Assembly: GCF_018139145.2 (NCBI RefSeq) | Contig: NC_059500.1 | Span: 41,335,437 to 41,399,436, forward strand | Length of the DNA stretch: 64,000 nt | Direction of reading: 5' to 3' | Source: Gymnogyps californianus | Taxonomy: Eukaryota; Chordata; Aves; Accipitriformes; Cathartidae | Part shown: in pieces, positions 34,901-46,968 of the stretch | Layout of the letters: each line of letters begins with the position of its first letter | Position numbering within the stretch: the stretch's first letter is position 1 | Made by a program: the position numbers and the translations under genes | Notes under the pieces: generated by a model | The model's input: the letters and a program-made list of their open reading frames with translations, nothing else | What the model was told of the DNA's origin: nothing | Databases searched by the model: none

Positions 34901-37900
34901 AAAAATTAAGCAAGTAATATGAATGTTTAGCCAGACTGAGCAGTAGTGGAGTTCAGGTTTACTGGTTTACAATATGGGACCGAAAATGCCTGAAGTGGAG
35001 CTGCAATGATCCACGGTCATATTCAGAGCAGCTCCTGGGAAATGGGCTGGCTGATGTGGTCCAGTCCCTCAGAGAAATAAGAGATGCTTTCGATGACTTT
35101 TTGTGGTCGTAATGGGACCATTCATGCCCAAATGTCTATTTGTAGTGTTCCTATGGGGCATGCTGAGGGGTGTTTATCTGGATTTTAAGGATAAAAGCTG
35201 ATGTTGGGAGAGAGGCTGTAATAGAAGCTGTTTGATTTGGAGCACTTTATAAGTTCTGCAAGAATGACTACAAACTTCCCAAATCAGGGATAGAAACACT
35301 AGTGCTCTCGGCTCTGTACATGTAGATACATTCATGTGGGAACATCTTCCCTGAGATTTCTAAGAAGCATTTAGTTCCTCAGTTGACCGTGTGGGATGGA
35401 GTGTCTTGCACTGAAATGGAACTTGTCTGCTGCAGAGCTCATGAATGAGAATGTGCTTTTCTATGTGTAGTGTGACAAAAGGAATTATCATTCATATTTG
35501 TAGTCTGCCTCCTGAGCCTCTCCTGCTTTGCAGAGAGAGGAGATGGAGCTTGCATTGATCACAATGTAGCTGTAACACTCTTCCCAGGTTTGCAGGGTCA
35601 CTGTGTCCCTCCAAAGTGCTCAGGAGAGAAGTAATGGTCCAGGCTGTCTGTACATTGTTGCTACTCCAGAGCTGGAGGAGGATTAATTGATAAATGTCTT
35701 TTTCTACTGGGTGGGATAGATATTGTGTCTGAGAGGGACGTTAACCATTAAGCTTTCCCATGTCTCGTGATTCTCACAAGCAGAGCTATGACCCTGTGCA
35801 CGGCAGTGTTACTGCCAGACCTCGGGTACTGCAGGTCATTTGAAGCATTAGGTTTTTCTATATTGTTTACAAGATAACCATTCAGGAGTACAAATAGAGA
35901 GCACAGCACAGGAAGCATTCAGAATGTCCAAAAATTACACCATATGCCTTTCAGAGGCTTATAATTTGGTGAAGACAGAATCATGTTTCTTTCAGAGCCC
36001 ATTGTTCCTCAGTGCTAGTATTATCACAGATTTTCAGTGTACCCTTTTCTGCTTTCTTGCAAAAGGGACTGATAATAATTTTCTTCCATGCTAGTAATTT
36101 GTTTTTCTCCACCATATTACCATTTTATTTTTGCAGGATTTGCCATTTTTAAATGATAAATGTGTGTCTCTCAAGTTTGGGCGACTTTCATTAAGAATTT
36201 CTGTAATTTAAAAAAAACACACCAAACAACCAAAACTCAGATGCTTCAGTTGTCTCAGTATATCTAGTGAATGTAAGGATCTTAGAGGCAACATGCAAAT
36301 GGCAGCTTGACACAGAGAATGAAACATGTGGAGTGCATTTCCATGGGCGGTGATAGCAGTGTTTACTGTGTTATCACAATAGCACCTCAGAGTCTAAGGC
36401 ATGGATAAGGACCCCATTTTGCTCTGCAAACTCAAAGTAAGATACACTTCCTAGTCATGTCTGAAGACATCGACACCCAGTGGAATAGTATGTTATATAA
36501 ATAAAACAGCTTGCTGCCATTTAGCTGAGAAGTCGTACTTGAATCTGCATGTGCTCTTGATTCATGGCAACCAGGAGTGAAAACATAGTAGTCTGAAGCC
36601 TTTTTTGCCAATACATTTTAATATGTTGCAGTTGGACAGTGTTCACCAAGGCAGGCAATAATCTATTAGATCTTCAAATGCAGCTGAGTTATATTCTGTG
36701 CCGACATTCTTAAAATAACACTGTTGCCTAGGTGGTCATGGGCAGACAAAGAAACAACACTGGGCAGCGTGATGTAGTGCTCCCCACACATTGTCATCTT
36801 TGCCAAGAAAAGAGGGGTTTAGAAGATTATAATGGAGTGCATTTTGTGGTCCCTCCTTCATGACAGAAGGGCTGACCTGGAAGGAAATGTAGAGTTGCTT
36901 GTTTTGGAAGTTTAAGAAGTAGACTGTGGGAGCTGAAAAGGGTAGGTGATTGCTATCCTCTCTCACTCAGCAGGAAGGAGACAAGGAGGCATAAAGTGAG
37001 AGGGTCCTGATAGGCAGGGGTGAATTACAACTGGGAACAATATGAAGAGTAGCTAGTGGAAATGACAAAATCACTGGAGGCATGCACAAGGGATACGCTG
37101 AAGCAGGAGACCAGGGAAAAGATCTTTGCATCATTATTTGGAAAGATACCAGTAGAGCAAAACAGCATTTGGCAGGCCAGAGGATATGATATCGGGATAA
37201 TCTAGTCACAAAATGATGGTAACGAAATAATATCTTGTTTTATTATACCCTTGTCTACTTAGGGGTTAGGAGGAGTAATGATTATTTGTAATAAGAATAT
37301 GATTTTAGGAAACAAAGCAGGTATGTGTTAGGAGAACATCAGCTTTGTCATACTTCAGAATTAACTGAGCAAGTAAGAGCTTTATAAAAGCCTTCTTTGA
37401 CAGGCCAAGGATGCATGGGCTGTGAAGCTGGTTGTACTATGTACTAGATGTGCTTCCAAGAAGGTAATAAATCTCTGGACACTTAGCAGTAGAACCCCAT
37501 TTTCAATTAATAAATGATATTTTAATACTTCTTCGTTTTGAATTTGGCATGGAGAATTTGAACAACATGCTAGTGCCCAGTTGTGTGCTGGCAGGGTCCC
37601 AGTCTTCTGAATGATACCATCTAGATTTAGACTTGCGCTGTTTTGGGATTGTCCATAATGTTATCTACAGGCTTGAAAGGTGAGTCTCAACTCTATTGAG
37701 CTCTCCAGCTTCTACAAAATTGCTGTACTTTTGTCCAACAAATTCTGTGCATTCTGACCTTGAGTGATATGATTTTCAATATAATAAACAGCTTTTAATG
37801 CTTCAGAAAATATTACACTCTTTAACAACAAAAAATGACTGACATCTCTAACATGAAAGGTTTAATGTGAAAGACTCAGAGGTTTTAACAAGGTGTTAGG

Positions 37901-38054
37901 GACCACTGCAGTAGGGTAAAAGTGCTGGTGAGCTGAATATTGTCTTCCAGTGTAGTTTACTGCTTTGGAGAAAACAGTTGAGGCACTAGGGAAAATGAAA
38001 ATCCATTTAGAAAAAATAATGTAAATGTTTCTGTTGATTTGTATCAGGTATTTG

Positions 38055-38118
38055 ACTAGATAAAGTTGAATTAGACTAGATTAGTTTACTAAACTAGAAT
38101 AGTTAAAATTAGACTAGA
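38055..38118. repeat. Four ACTAGA hexamers at 18-20 bp spacing around a small palindrome
   Basis: ACTAGA begins at 38055, 38075, 38093 and 38113. Between the second and third lies TAGTTTA-C-TAAACTA (38082-38096), a perfect inverted repeat with a one-base centre. It probably arose by local duplication. Confidence 0.75.
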
Positions 38119-41100
38119 TAACAGGCTTTTGGCATGAGGTAACCAGCTTAAATGTTAGTGCTGGAAGACTGCAATATAGGGAATGTCTGTTAGAAAATTA
38201 ATAAGTTAAAATCTCACAGTTGGTTTTTAAAGGATTGCGTAATGTGATTAAGGATCGTGTGGTGAAGAATGCCAACAGAATGTGGCTGTTCTCAATTCCT
38301 GACCAAAAATGTGAAGGAAAACCGGTTGCATGCTTACTCCATTATTCATGAACTACTCAGAGGTATTATGCATACGGTTTAATATGGCACACCTGAATTA
38401 TGAAAGTGGTTTTCTTATTTGCAACAGATTTCCCCTTAATTTCATTGGATAATCAGAAGTAAATGTAAATGTACGTAGCGCTCTCCTTACTGCTGACGCC
38501 AGAGATGTAGGAGTGGGATATGCAAATACACATACCTTTCATTACATCTAAATTTTAGAGTGCTTAAAATGTTTTTTTTCACCAGTTATAACTAGGCTGT
38601 ATGACAGATTACATGTTTGTTAACTGCAAAAAATGCATTGAACCAATGCCTTTAAATATGATGGGACAGAAGTTTGAGTACTTTAAAATGCATTGATGTC
38701 AGTCACATTAGCGTGTAACTAATTGGATGGATCCATGCTTGTTCAACTCCTGGCAGACTGGATTTGGAAGGAAGTTAGAAGTTACGTGTACTGCTTTACA
38801 GCTAATCTATGTTACTGTGGGAATAGAGTTATAATTTACATCAGCTTTAGGCAAAACTGTACCGTGAATAATACACAAAGCATAATTTTTTTTTAATGTA
38901 GGTTAAGGTGTGTACAACTTCTATTTGTTTAACCAGTTAGTGACATCAGTTAGAAACAAACCTTTAATGCAAAACATCATGCAGGAAATGGATCAGTTTT
39001 CATGTGTAAAGCACTTCAAAAGCTCAGGGTGGGAAACAAGGACAGAAGTTTATATACAGAAATTTTAGTTTGGAGAAATGGTTAGCTCTTTTTCAAAAAA
39101 TCCTCCAAAGTGCATTAAGGTGAGTGGAACCAACTGAGTGGTCCCAATCCAGTCAGTGGAATCAATACGGTTGAGGATATATGGAAGGTACATGGGTTAT
39201 GTGTGAGTCACCTTTATTTCCTGAATCATGCTTGGAATCTGAAACTGCGCATGCACAGTACATAAAAGCAGTTGCTCTGAAATACATGTGCTTTCTTATA
39301 ATTTTGTTATGCTTACACAGACCAGGGTCATTTTCTTGCAGGCATGAATTCATCTTGTTTTTTAAATATACTGTAAGCGGTTTCCCAGCTTGCTCTGTTG
39401 AAGTTAACAGAGAAGAGGTTTGGAATATTGTGTCTGGCTCTGCTGATGCAGCCATACTGACAGCCTTGGATTTTGGGCAAGAACAGTAGCTGCTCATTTA
39501 AATGTTACAGCTATTACCTACAGTACTGTTTTTCCAAGAGACTGCGGATGCACAACCGAAATCACATGAGCATCACAATCAGCTTTGAAAGTTATTTTTA
39601 TGTAACAATTCTGAGGTCTTATCAGACCAAATAAATAATTTGTATGAGACTATGGAGTTCTCACGAAGACAGTCTTTTGCAAGCACTCAGAACGCTGAGG
39701 TTGTTTGCTTTATGTGCTATTATAAAGCCAATTTTATGCCTGATGCAAACAGGTAATGAACTGGAGTTCGCTGTGGTGATGTTGTTAGGTCTATCCATGA
39801 TTTTTGAGTTGCAATCAAGGAAAAAGGGAAAGTAACAAACCACCCCATTGTCATAAGAAGCCACTAATCCATGTTTTGCTTCAGTTTCTCTGCACAATAT
39901 GTTAAGGATTAGATAATGTAATACCTAGTGGAATCTAAAATTTGACATGTTTAATGGTACCAAACAAAAAAAGACTTTCAAAAATGACAAACCTTATAAA
40001 AGTTGACCACTTCGTAATAGTATTTCTTTATTCATTATTTACAACAATAGCTTTTCCTTGAACAATCATACAGATTGTTGGACTCCATGACTTGTATAAA
40101 CTTCAGAAACTGATGAGGAGAACTGAAGAAAGAAGGCTTTTTTCCTCTTTGGTGCTGTGAATGAAATGATAACAAAAATATACAAGTTCAGAAACATACA
40201 TGAAAGTAGTACCATATTGCTTTCCTTCTTTTGGTAAGTTGTTTTTACATCTAAAATATTTAAGTCACTTGCTGGATTCCCTTCCAATCCATAGTTTAGT
40301 TTTAATTAGTAGACATTTATTTTGTTTACTTTTCAGTTGAATTCTAGTGCCCATCCCATTAGAACAGAACACAAATAGAAATGGAGTATTGAACTCACGC
40401 TTGGTGATACTTAATTGCTTAAATAATTATGTACGTATACTCAATACAATGGCATGGTTATGTTGATGAACGTTTTCACGGATTATCAACTAAAGACAAT
40501 TAATTTAAAGAAAAAAGTGTAAATATTAAAATGGAATTGTTTATTTTGCATGTCAGTAGTTTTCTGGCTGCTATTGTAAATCCAGCATACTTGTGCAGCG
40601 GTTTTCAATGTGCATAATGGCTGCAGTGCCAGTTTGGCTTCAGGTTTTACTGGCAAAAATAAGCAAGCAAAAATACTGACTAGTTCGGAGCTGAAGATCC
40701 TTCCCTGCTACTGTAAAGTGTGCCTGACGAGGGATTTTTCCCCTTGTTTCCACCTTTGCAGTTTATCATGTGGGCTAAATTCTGCCTCTAAATGCAAACG
40801 TCCGCTTGTCACTGATTGCACAGCGCAGAGCAAGTGAGGGCTGTGAACTGCTGGGCTCGTGTACTGACTGTGCTGCTGTATTGCTTTCTGTTCCTGGGCA
40901 GTCCCGCCGCTGGTCTGTAAAACAGAGTGAATTATCAATTTAAAGGGAATTTACAAGGCTGTGTGTTGTTTTTTAAAATCATTGTGCTTAGGAGGAGACA
41001 AATATAAAGGTCTCAAGTATTCACATTTGCTGAAATAGATTGTTCAGTGTAGGTAATTTTTCTTTGCAGAAGGGTCACAAAAGTGTGTCAGTCCTAACTT

Positions 41101-41571
41101 TGTATTATTTTCTTTTTATCACAACAAAGTGATGTTTGAAAGCATTTTGAAGGAAAGAGACAGCATTAGATTGGAAATTCCTTTTAACAATAAATAATGT
41201 TCTGAGAATAGGACATCAGTGTTTCTGGAGATACAAGTCTTACTCTGCTTATGAACTAGCTGGAAAGAATCAAGCCCATTAAGGATATGAATTTTTGTAA
41301 TTACTTTAAGAGCAGATACGTAGCTTCTGCTATTTTCAGTCACATAAGCCTGATTTATCCTGTATGAAACAACTAAGTAAAGTGTATTATTTAAGTGGGA
41401 GACTGTAAACACACGTATTTCAATTGAAGAGAGGGAAATTTGGGGGCATGCAATCTGTCATGAAACATAATTTGTAGACGTGATTATTATGAAGGTTTTT
41501 CTGATTCCTGCTGAGTGCTTCACTGAATGCTACATAATAATACTAAAGATTGAATTACTGGCTGTAAAAAC

Positions 41572-41591
41572 ATTTATTTATTTATTTATTT
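41572..41591 (+). repeat. (ATTT)5 microsatellite
   Basis: Five ATTT units, followed by a broader AT-rich low-complexity stretch to about 41645. Confidence 0.9.
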
Positions 41592-41854
41592 GTGCAGTTG
41601 TTTATTTTTAAAATATATTTTTTAAATTTATTATTTATTTAAAAGAAGGCATATGTGCCTGAGGGGAGAAAAGCAGAAGCAGCATCTGCATCACTTGTGG
41701 AGAATATTTTATTTTTAATGGAGCTCACCTTACTTTGGAGAAGAAATCCTTCATCAAGCAGTGTTACACAGCATTACCCACATCCTATGTGTATGGCAGT
41801 TCTGCGCTGAGGTCTGTCTCGGCCATATGTGGGAAGCACTTGTATTTTACTGTA

Positions 41855-41897
41855 TTTTTTTTTTTTTTTAATTTTTAAGATTTAAAAAAAAAAAAAA
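41855..41897. repeat. T15/A14 near-palindrome
   Basis: T15 (41855-41869) and A14 (41884-41897) are separated by 14 nt of A/T/G. The two runs could pair into a long AT hairpin. Confidence 0.85.
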
Positions 41898-44800
41898 GGA
41901 GAAGGATGGGGTTGATTAGGAATGGTGCTGAGGGGTTACACGGGACAAGGATAATTGGCTGGACACCTGTAGTAGGCAATGGGGGTGGCCATGAGGAGAG
42001 GTTGATGTGTGGTTGGGGCTCCCATATCTTGCTGGGTATAGCTCCATGGGGTGAGCAGCTGGGACCGCAAGGACTTGCTTTGTTGCTGCTGCACATGCGG
42101 GGCACAAGGACAAGAGGATATTTTTTAGCGTAGAAACCTTTGAGCTGTCTCTGACTCCTTCCTCTTTATGCATTTCCTTATCGGCTTCATTGTATGGGTA
42201 TTCATTCTCTGGGACTACAAAATGCTTTACAAAAAGTTTTTAGTCCTGTTTATGCCATTTCCAACATTTCAAGCTGGCAGCAGTCCAGTTACAAAGTACA
42301 AACTTGATGTATTTCCATTCCAGTCACAATAGTGTGTCTAAAGGTATAGTTGTAGCTTGAATATTAAGAGCTGTTTACATTTTTATTGTACAGTAGTGAG
42401 CAAGTTCTGCCAAAAAAATGATACATAGAACTTTTTTTTTCAATGTGAGATTCATATTATTTTTCTCATTTCGTATATCTTGGAAGTTTTTCCACTCCAG
42501 TATTGGTACTGTGTCTGGGGGATATATTTAGAGTGTAAACGGGTGTTTAGGAATGGGACAGGCCCATTGGTTTAAGCCACACTGAATGCTTGAAAATTGA
42601 GTAACACAGTACAGGTGAAATTCAGCAAGTCTGAATTGGGCCTTTACATCTTTGCTTTATGGATATTTCTTGGGCCAGACCTTATGGACTCTTGTTATAT
42701 TAATCTCAGTTCTCTAATTTATTCCTAACTTGTATCAGTTAGTAATCCAGAGGCATTTGCTTCTAGGCTTTTCCATTTTTTGGATACTCTCAGTTGTTGG
42801 TCTTTTTTTTTAATTGCATGCTGAATATATCTTCACAAAAGGCAAAATATTCTCCTTCATATGTAATATTACAAGATCTGTATTTTCCATTATGGTTGAT
42901 CTGTGGATAAAGAATCAAATCTTCCAGAATGCTTCCTGGGGTGCTTTGGTTTGTGGTTGTTCAGGGTTTGATTTATTTGTTTGTTTTGATTTTTTTAATT
43001 TTTTTTTTTTTCTTTTGCCTGTGATTTAGTTTCAGAGTGCCACGGAGACTTTGTATACCTTTGTAGCCTTAAACATGATTGAGCCTAATAGTCTAGCTTT
43101 TATCCTTCTGAAAGTCAGCAAATGAATAGTTGAATAGTATTCCACAGTATAACAAAAAGGACTGAGAAAATCTGTTGTGGTCTCTTTCCTTAATAGATTT
43201 TTACTGTTTGCCATCAGAAATTGAAGGGATCTTCAGTATTCATGATTATAGTACGTTGAGAGACCAGAGGGAAGCTACAGTGGCTTTTTTTCTGTCGGCC
43301 CAGCTGTGGGTGAATGATATATTTAACTGCTTCTCTAGAACCAAGCTCAAAAGCTTGTTTCATTCTTCTGCGAGAGCATTTTATTTGTAGTATGCAGTAT
43401 TTGTTAATTAAGACAGAATTTGAATAATTTGAATGCTGATTTTGCTGTGCTTGAAGCTGTGCTATTTTTGAAGGTCAGTTGTAATCTGAGTAATATTTCT
43501 GGTTTAAAAAAAAATCTTATTTAAATAATTATATATTTGCTTTTATTTAAAATTTAACCAGAGCCTCCTTCTTTTTTGTGAGGTGTATCAGAAAGGAATG
43601 ATCAGGACTCCACGTATACATTCATTATGAGGAGAAAGTATGTCTGAATGAAGGCTGAATGGTGGTTTATACTTAACCACCTCTGATGTTAATTTTGGTG
43701 GAGTTAGTTTATTCTGTAACAGATTTTTTCATTGGTAGCTGACATTCCTCAGTTCTTTCAATATATAAGACTTGTAAAGGTGCTTACAGAAACTGTTTGG
43801 TCTCTGGATTTTGAAGTGTGAAAACTTTCTGTTGAATATATTTTCTTCTGTGATACAGCTATGTCAAAACAGTAAGTTGCAACTGCTGCATGATAACAAT
43901 CCAATCTTTCTATATTGGATACTATACTATTAGTTTTTCATTATCTAAGTGTGTGTGTATAGTATTGGTTTACTATTATGATTATTGATTTATGTATACC
44001 AGGACAGGTTCCAGATACATGGGCCGGGTTAAGTGGAAATGTGGAGCTGTTGTGTGCTAAGTTTGATGTGTGCCATGCATTTTGCACAGCTTGTGGAGCT
44101 TAGGTCAGAATGTGTAATGGTAATGTTATTTCTTTCTTCCTTCTTGTTTATCTAATTTAAATAATGTGGTCCATGCTTACATAATCCTGGTTCTATATGA
44201 AATGTAAATATATTATTACCTAGTCTACTGAGGATTCCCCATGGACAGTTCTGTAACCTGTGCTACTTTATTCGTCCCTTACCACGTCTGCTAAACGGTG
44301 CCTACAGTGAGGATTTTCACTTAAATTTGTGTTTCTTGTATTCTGCATTGCCCTTCAGTGCACCGCTCTCCGCAGCATCTGCTTTTCAAAGGAGTTGCAC
44401 AGGGTGACATAATACCTGATTCAGCTGTGGAAACTAATGACATGTCTGGCACAGTTTCAGAGCCTGGTCTGATCCTGACTTTGCTTTTTGCAATTGCAAA
44501 TATGTCTTCTTTCAGTTGCTGCTGCCTCATTCAGCATGTTATTGTAGCTTTTCAAGTTAGAGCCACTGATTTTACAATCTGTCACTAGTTGAGCTTTTTT
44601 AACCTGTCCCACTCTTGCTCTTCCTCCAACCCATCTCTCCGCCTCCCTGCATACAAACTCATTTGTAAAGCTTAGATGTACTTCCCTAAAAATCTGAAGA
44701 CAGATTATTTATTTTGATGCGAGTTCTCCCAATAGGTGATTTGTAGAGAGATTACAAAGGTTTCTTTCACGAGGGCTGGATGCAGCACCTGAATTGCTTG

Positions 44801-45890
44801 CAAGGACCAACTTCCCAAACAAGCTCCATTCACAGGTTTTTGGTGAAAATTTTGTGTCCTTTTGATGATCTGTAATTATTTTATGAATTACACTCACTTG
44901 GTCATTGAGATGTTCACTCTGTGAATATCATAGTTAACAAAGGACTATATAATGAATTTGAGTCTACTGAAAGTAGACCTTGATTAATTCACTGTCCATG
45001 AGGTCAGGCATCAGGGAGTAGTTGCTGTGTGCTGACTCTAGCTCTGCAACGCCAAAAGGCGCTGCGTGTTTTCTAAGCAACTGGGAACTGGAGCAGCAAG
45101 TTGCAGCTACTTCCCAAGGCCCTGGGAGAGCAGGGGAGGGATTTCCTGCCAGAACGTAAGAGGCATTGCATATCTGGGCCATTGGTGGAGCCTTGACAAA
45201 GTACAGAGCTGGCTGTGGACCAGAATCTGCCATTTAAAATCATTTTATGCCTGGTTTAACGTGTTAGAAACCCATAAGCAGTAGCAACTAGTAAGCAAAT
45301 AGCTTTGTTCAACAGCAGCCACTGCTTTCAAAACACTGAAGAATTAATTTGAAAAAAAATCAAGACATATGTAGGATCTTGTGTGTGTAGTAGGTTTAGA
45401 TTTGTGTTTGCACTGCATGGCAGATGCTGCTGTCGTTTTACAACATATTACAGCGTTATAGTTAAAAAATAAACTACAGTCTACTCTTACTGCTGGTCAC
45501 CTTCACCTCTCTTTTCTTTCCTCCTGTATTTTTTCTGCTTCCTTTGTAGTGCCCCCTTTTAGTAATTGTAATGAAGCTTACTGATAAATCTTATTTGGAG
45601 AAGACAGAAAGAGGAAAAGGGGAAGATGACTGAGATAAAGCAAGAAAAGTAAGAAATAAAGGAGAATGGAGAATATAATGCTGCGGTCAGAGACTGGATT
45701 TAAAAAAAAAACCAACTACTGTTAAAGCCTTAAAGAAGCATAGCAGATGGTCAGTTGCAACTTTTTATTGTTTTCCTCTTTACTTCTGTCAACTTATTCA
45801 GGATCTTTTCAAAGGGTCATAATTAAGTCTGCTAGCTAAGAATAGTTTTACAAATATGCAAATTGCATGGTAAACCTTAGTGAATTAACT

Positions 45891-45914
45891 GCCCCCCCCC
45901 CCCCTTTTTTTTTT
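45891..45914 (+). repeat. Poly-C followed by poly-T
   Basis: A run of about 14 C followed by about 10 T; low-complexity pyrimidine tract. Confidence 0.85.
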
Positions 45915-46744
45915 AAAGAAGTGTGGAGGACAGCATATTTCAGCCTCCTGCTTAGTAGCAGCAATACATTTTCCTGATGCTTTGACCCTGGACTGGGTTT
46001 GGGGTTAGGTTGAATTTCCCACTCTCCCAAACTCAGATGAGGTCTCTTCCCGTTTCCTAATTGTTTGTCATAAATTTGGATATATTTACATATATGGATA
46101 TATTAATACTATTGCTTTTGTTATCGTTCATTTCTGTCACACACATGCATGCACATGTATGTATGAATTTATTTAAAAAACTAGGTACAACTTCAGCAGA
46201 GGTGAGATAAATCTTATCTTCATAATGAGATGTATCCTAGGTGAGCAAATAAAGAGAGAATTAGGGTCTGTCTTTCTTGGGAAATAGTCTGATTCAGGTA
46301 AATGTGGACTTCCTATAGGTCTTGTGTGTTCTCAGTGGATGTCGTGATGTGATGAGAAGTCAGGATTTTCTCTGTGGTTTTGACAGAGAATTGGTGTCAG
46401 TAACACTTTCCTCAAAGCTTCATTTTGATGAATTGACATTTTTTATGAAAAATTTGCTGTACAACTTACTTCGTCTGTGCAATTAAGAAAGACATGGACC
46501 ATTTTTTTTACTAAAGAACTTTACCTTTAACCAGTTTCCTAAATTTATGTGGCATGTTCATAAAAATGCAAATAGATATTGTGGAAATTATCTTACTGAG
46601 TTTGGATTTTTTAAAATTATTTTTTAAACAGCTGGGCTGTTGAGGTTTTCCGTTCCCCTGTTGGGTAGCAGGTGCTTTGTACACTATGAATTTTATTGTA
46701 TGAACAGTTATGAGAGGACAGCGTTAGTGGCGTTTTCTGCGTTT

Positions 46745-46968
46745 AATCATAGAATCATTTAGATTGGAAAAGACCTTTAAGATCATCAAGTCCAACCATA
46801 AACCTGACACTACCAAGTCCGCCACTAAACCATGTCCCTAAGCAGCGCATCTACACGTCTTTTAAATACCTCCAGGGATGGTGAATCAACCACTTCCCTG
46901 GGCAGCCTGTCCCAGTGCTTGACAACCCTTTCGGTGAAGAAATTTTTCCTAATATCCAATCTAAACTA
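46745..46968 (-). mobile_element. CR1 LINE 3'-end fragment (about 225 bp)
   Basis: On the minus strand this is the end of CR1: the last RT codons ([16 protein letters not shown] from TTCTTCACCGAAAGGGTTGT), then the 3' UTR with the GTTGGACTTGATGATCTTAA block, ending in the CR1 terminal repeat ATGATTCTATGATT at 46758-46745. It is heavily 5'-truncated, as is usual for CR1, and antisense to FRMD3. Confidence 0.93.

Larger units (their letters stand above)
25214..46744. other. FRMD3 intron 1, long stretch with only simple repeats
   Basis: About 21.5 kb of AT-rich intron. Apart from the small tandem and simple repeats listed separately I recognise no exon, RNA gene or mobile element. Old, diverged repeats could be present below what can be recognised by eye. 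Confidence 0.6.

Noticed and set aside
39162..39497. Overlapping frames of 111 and 102 codons on opposite strands
   Set aside because: Mirror open frames without domain similarity; treated as chance.
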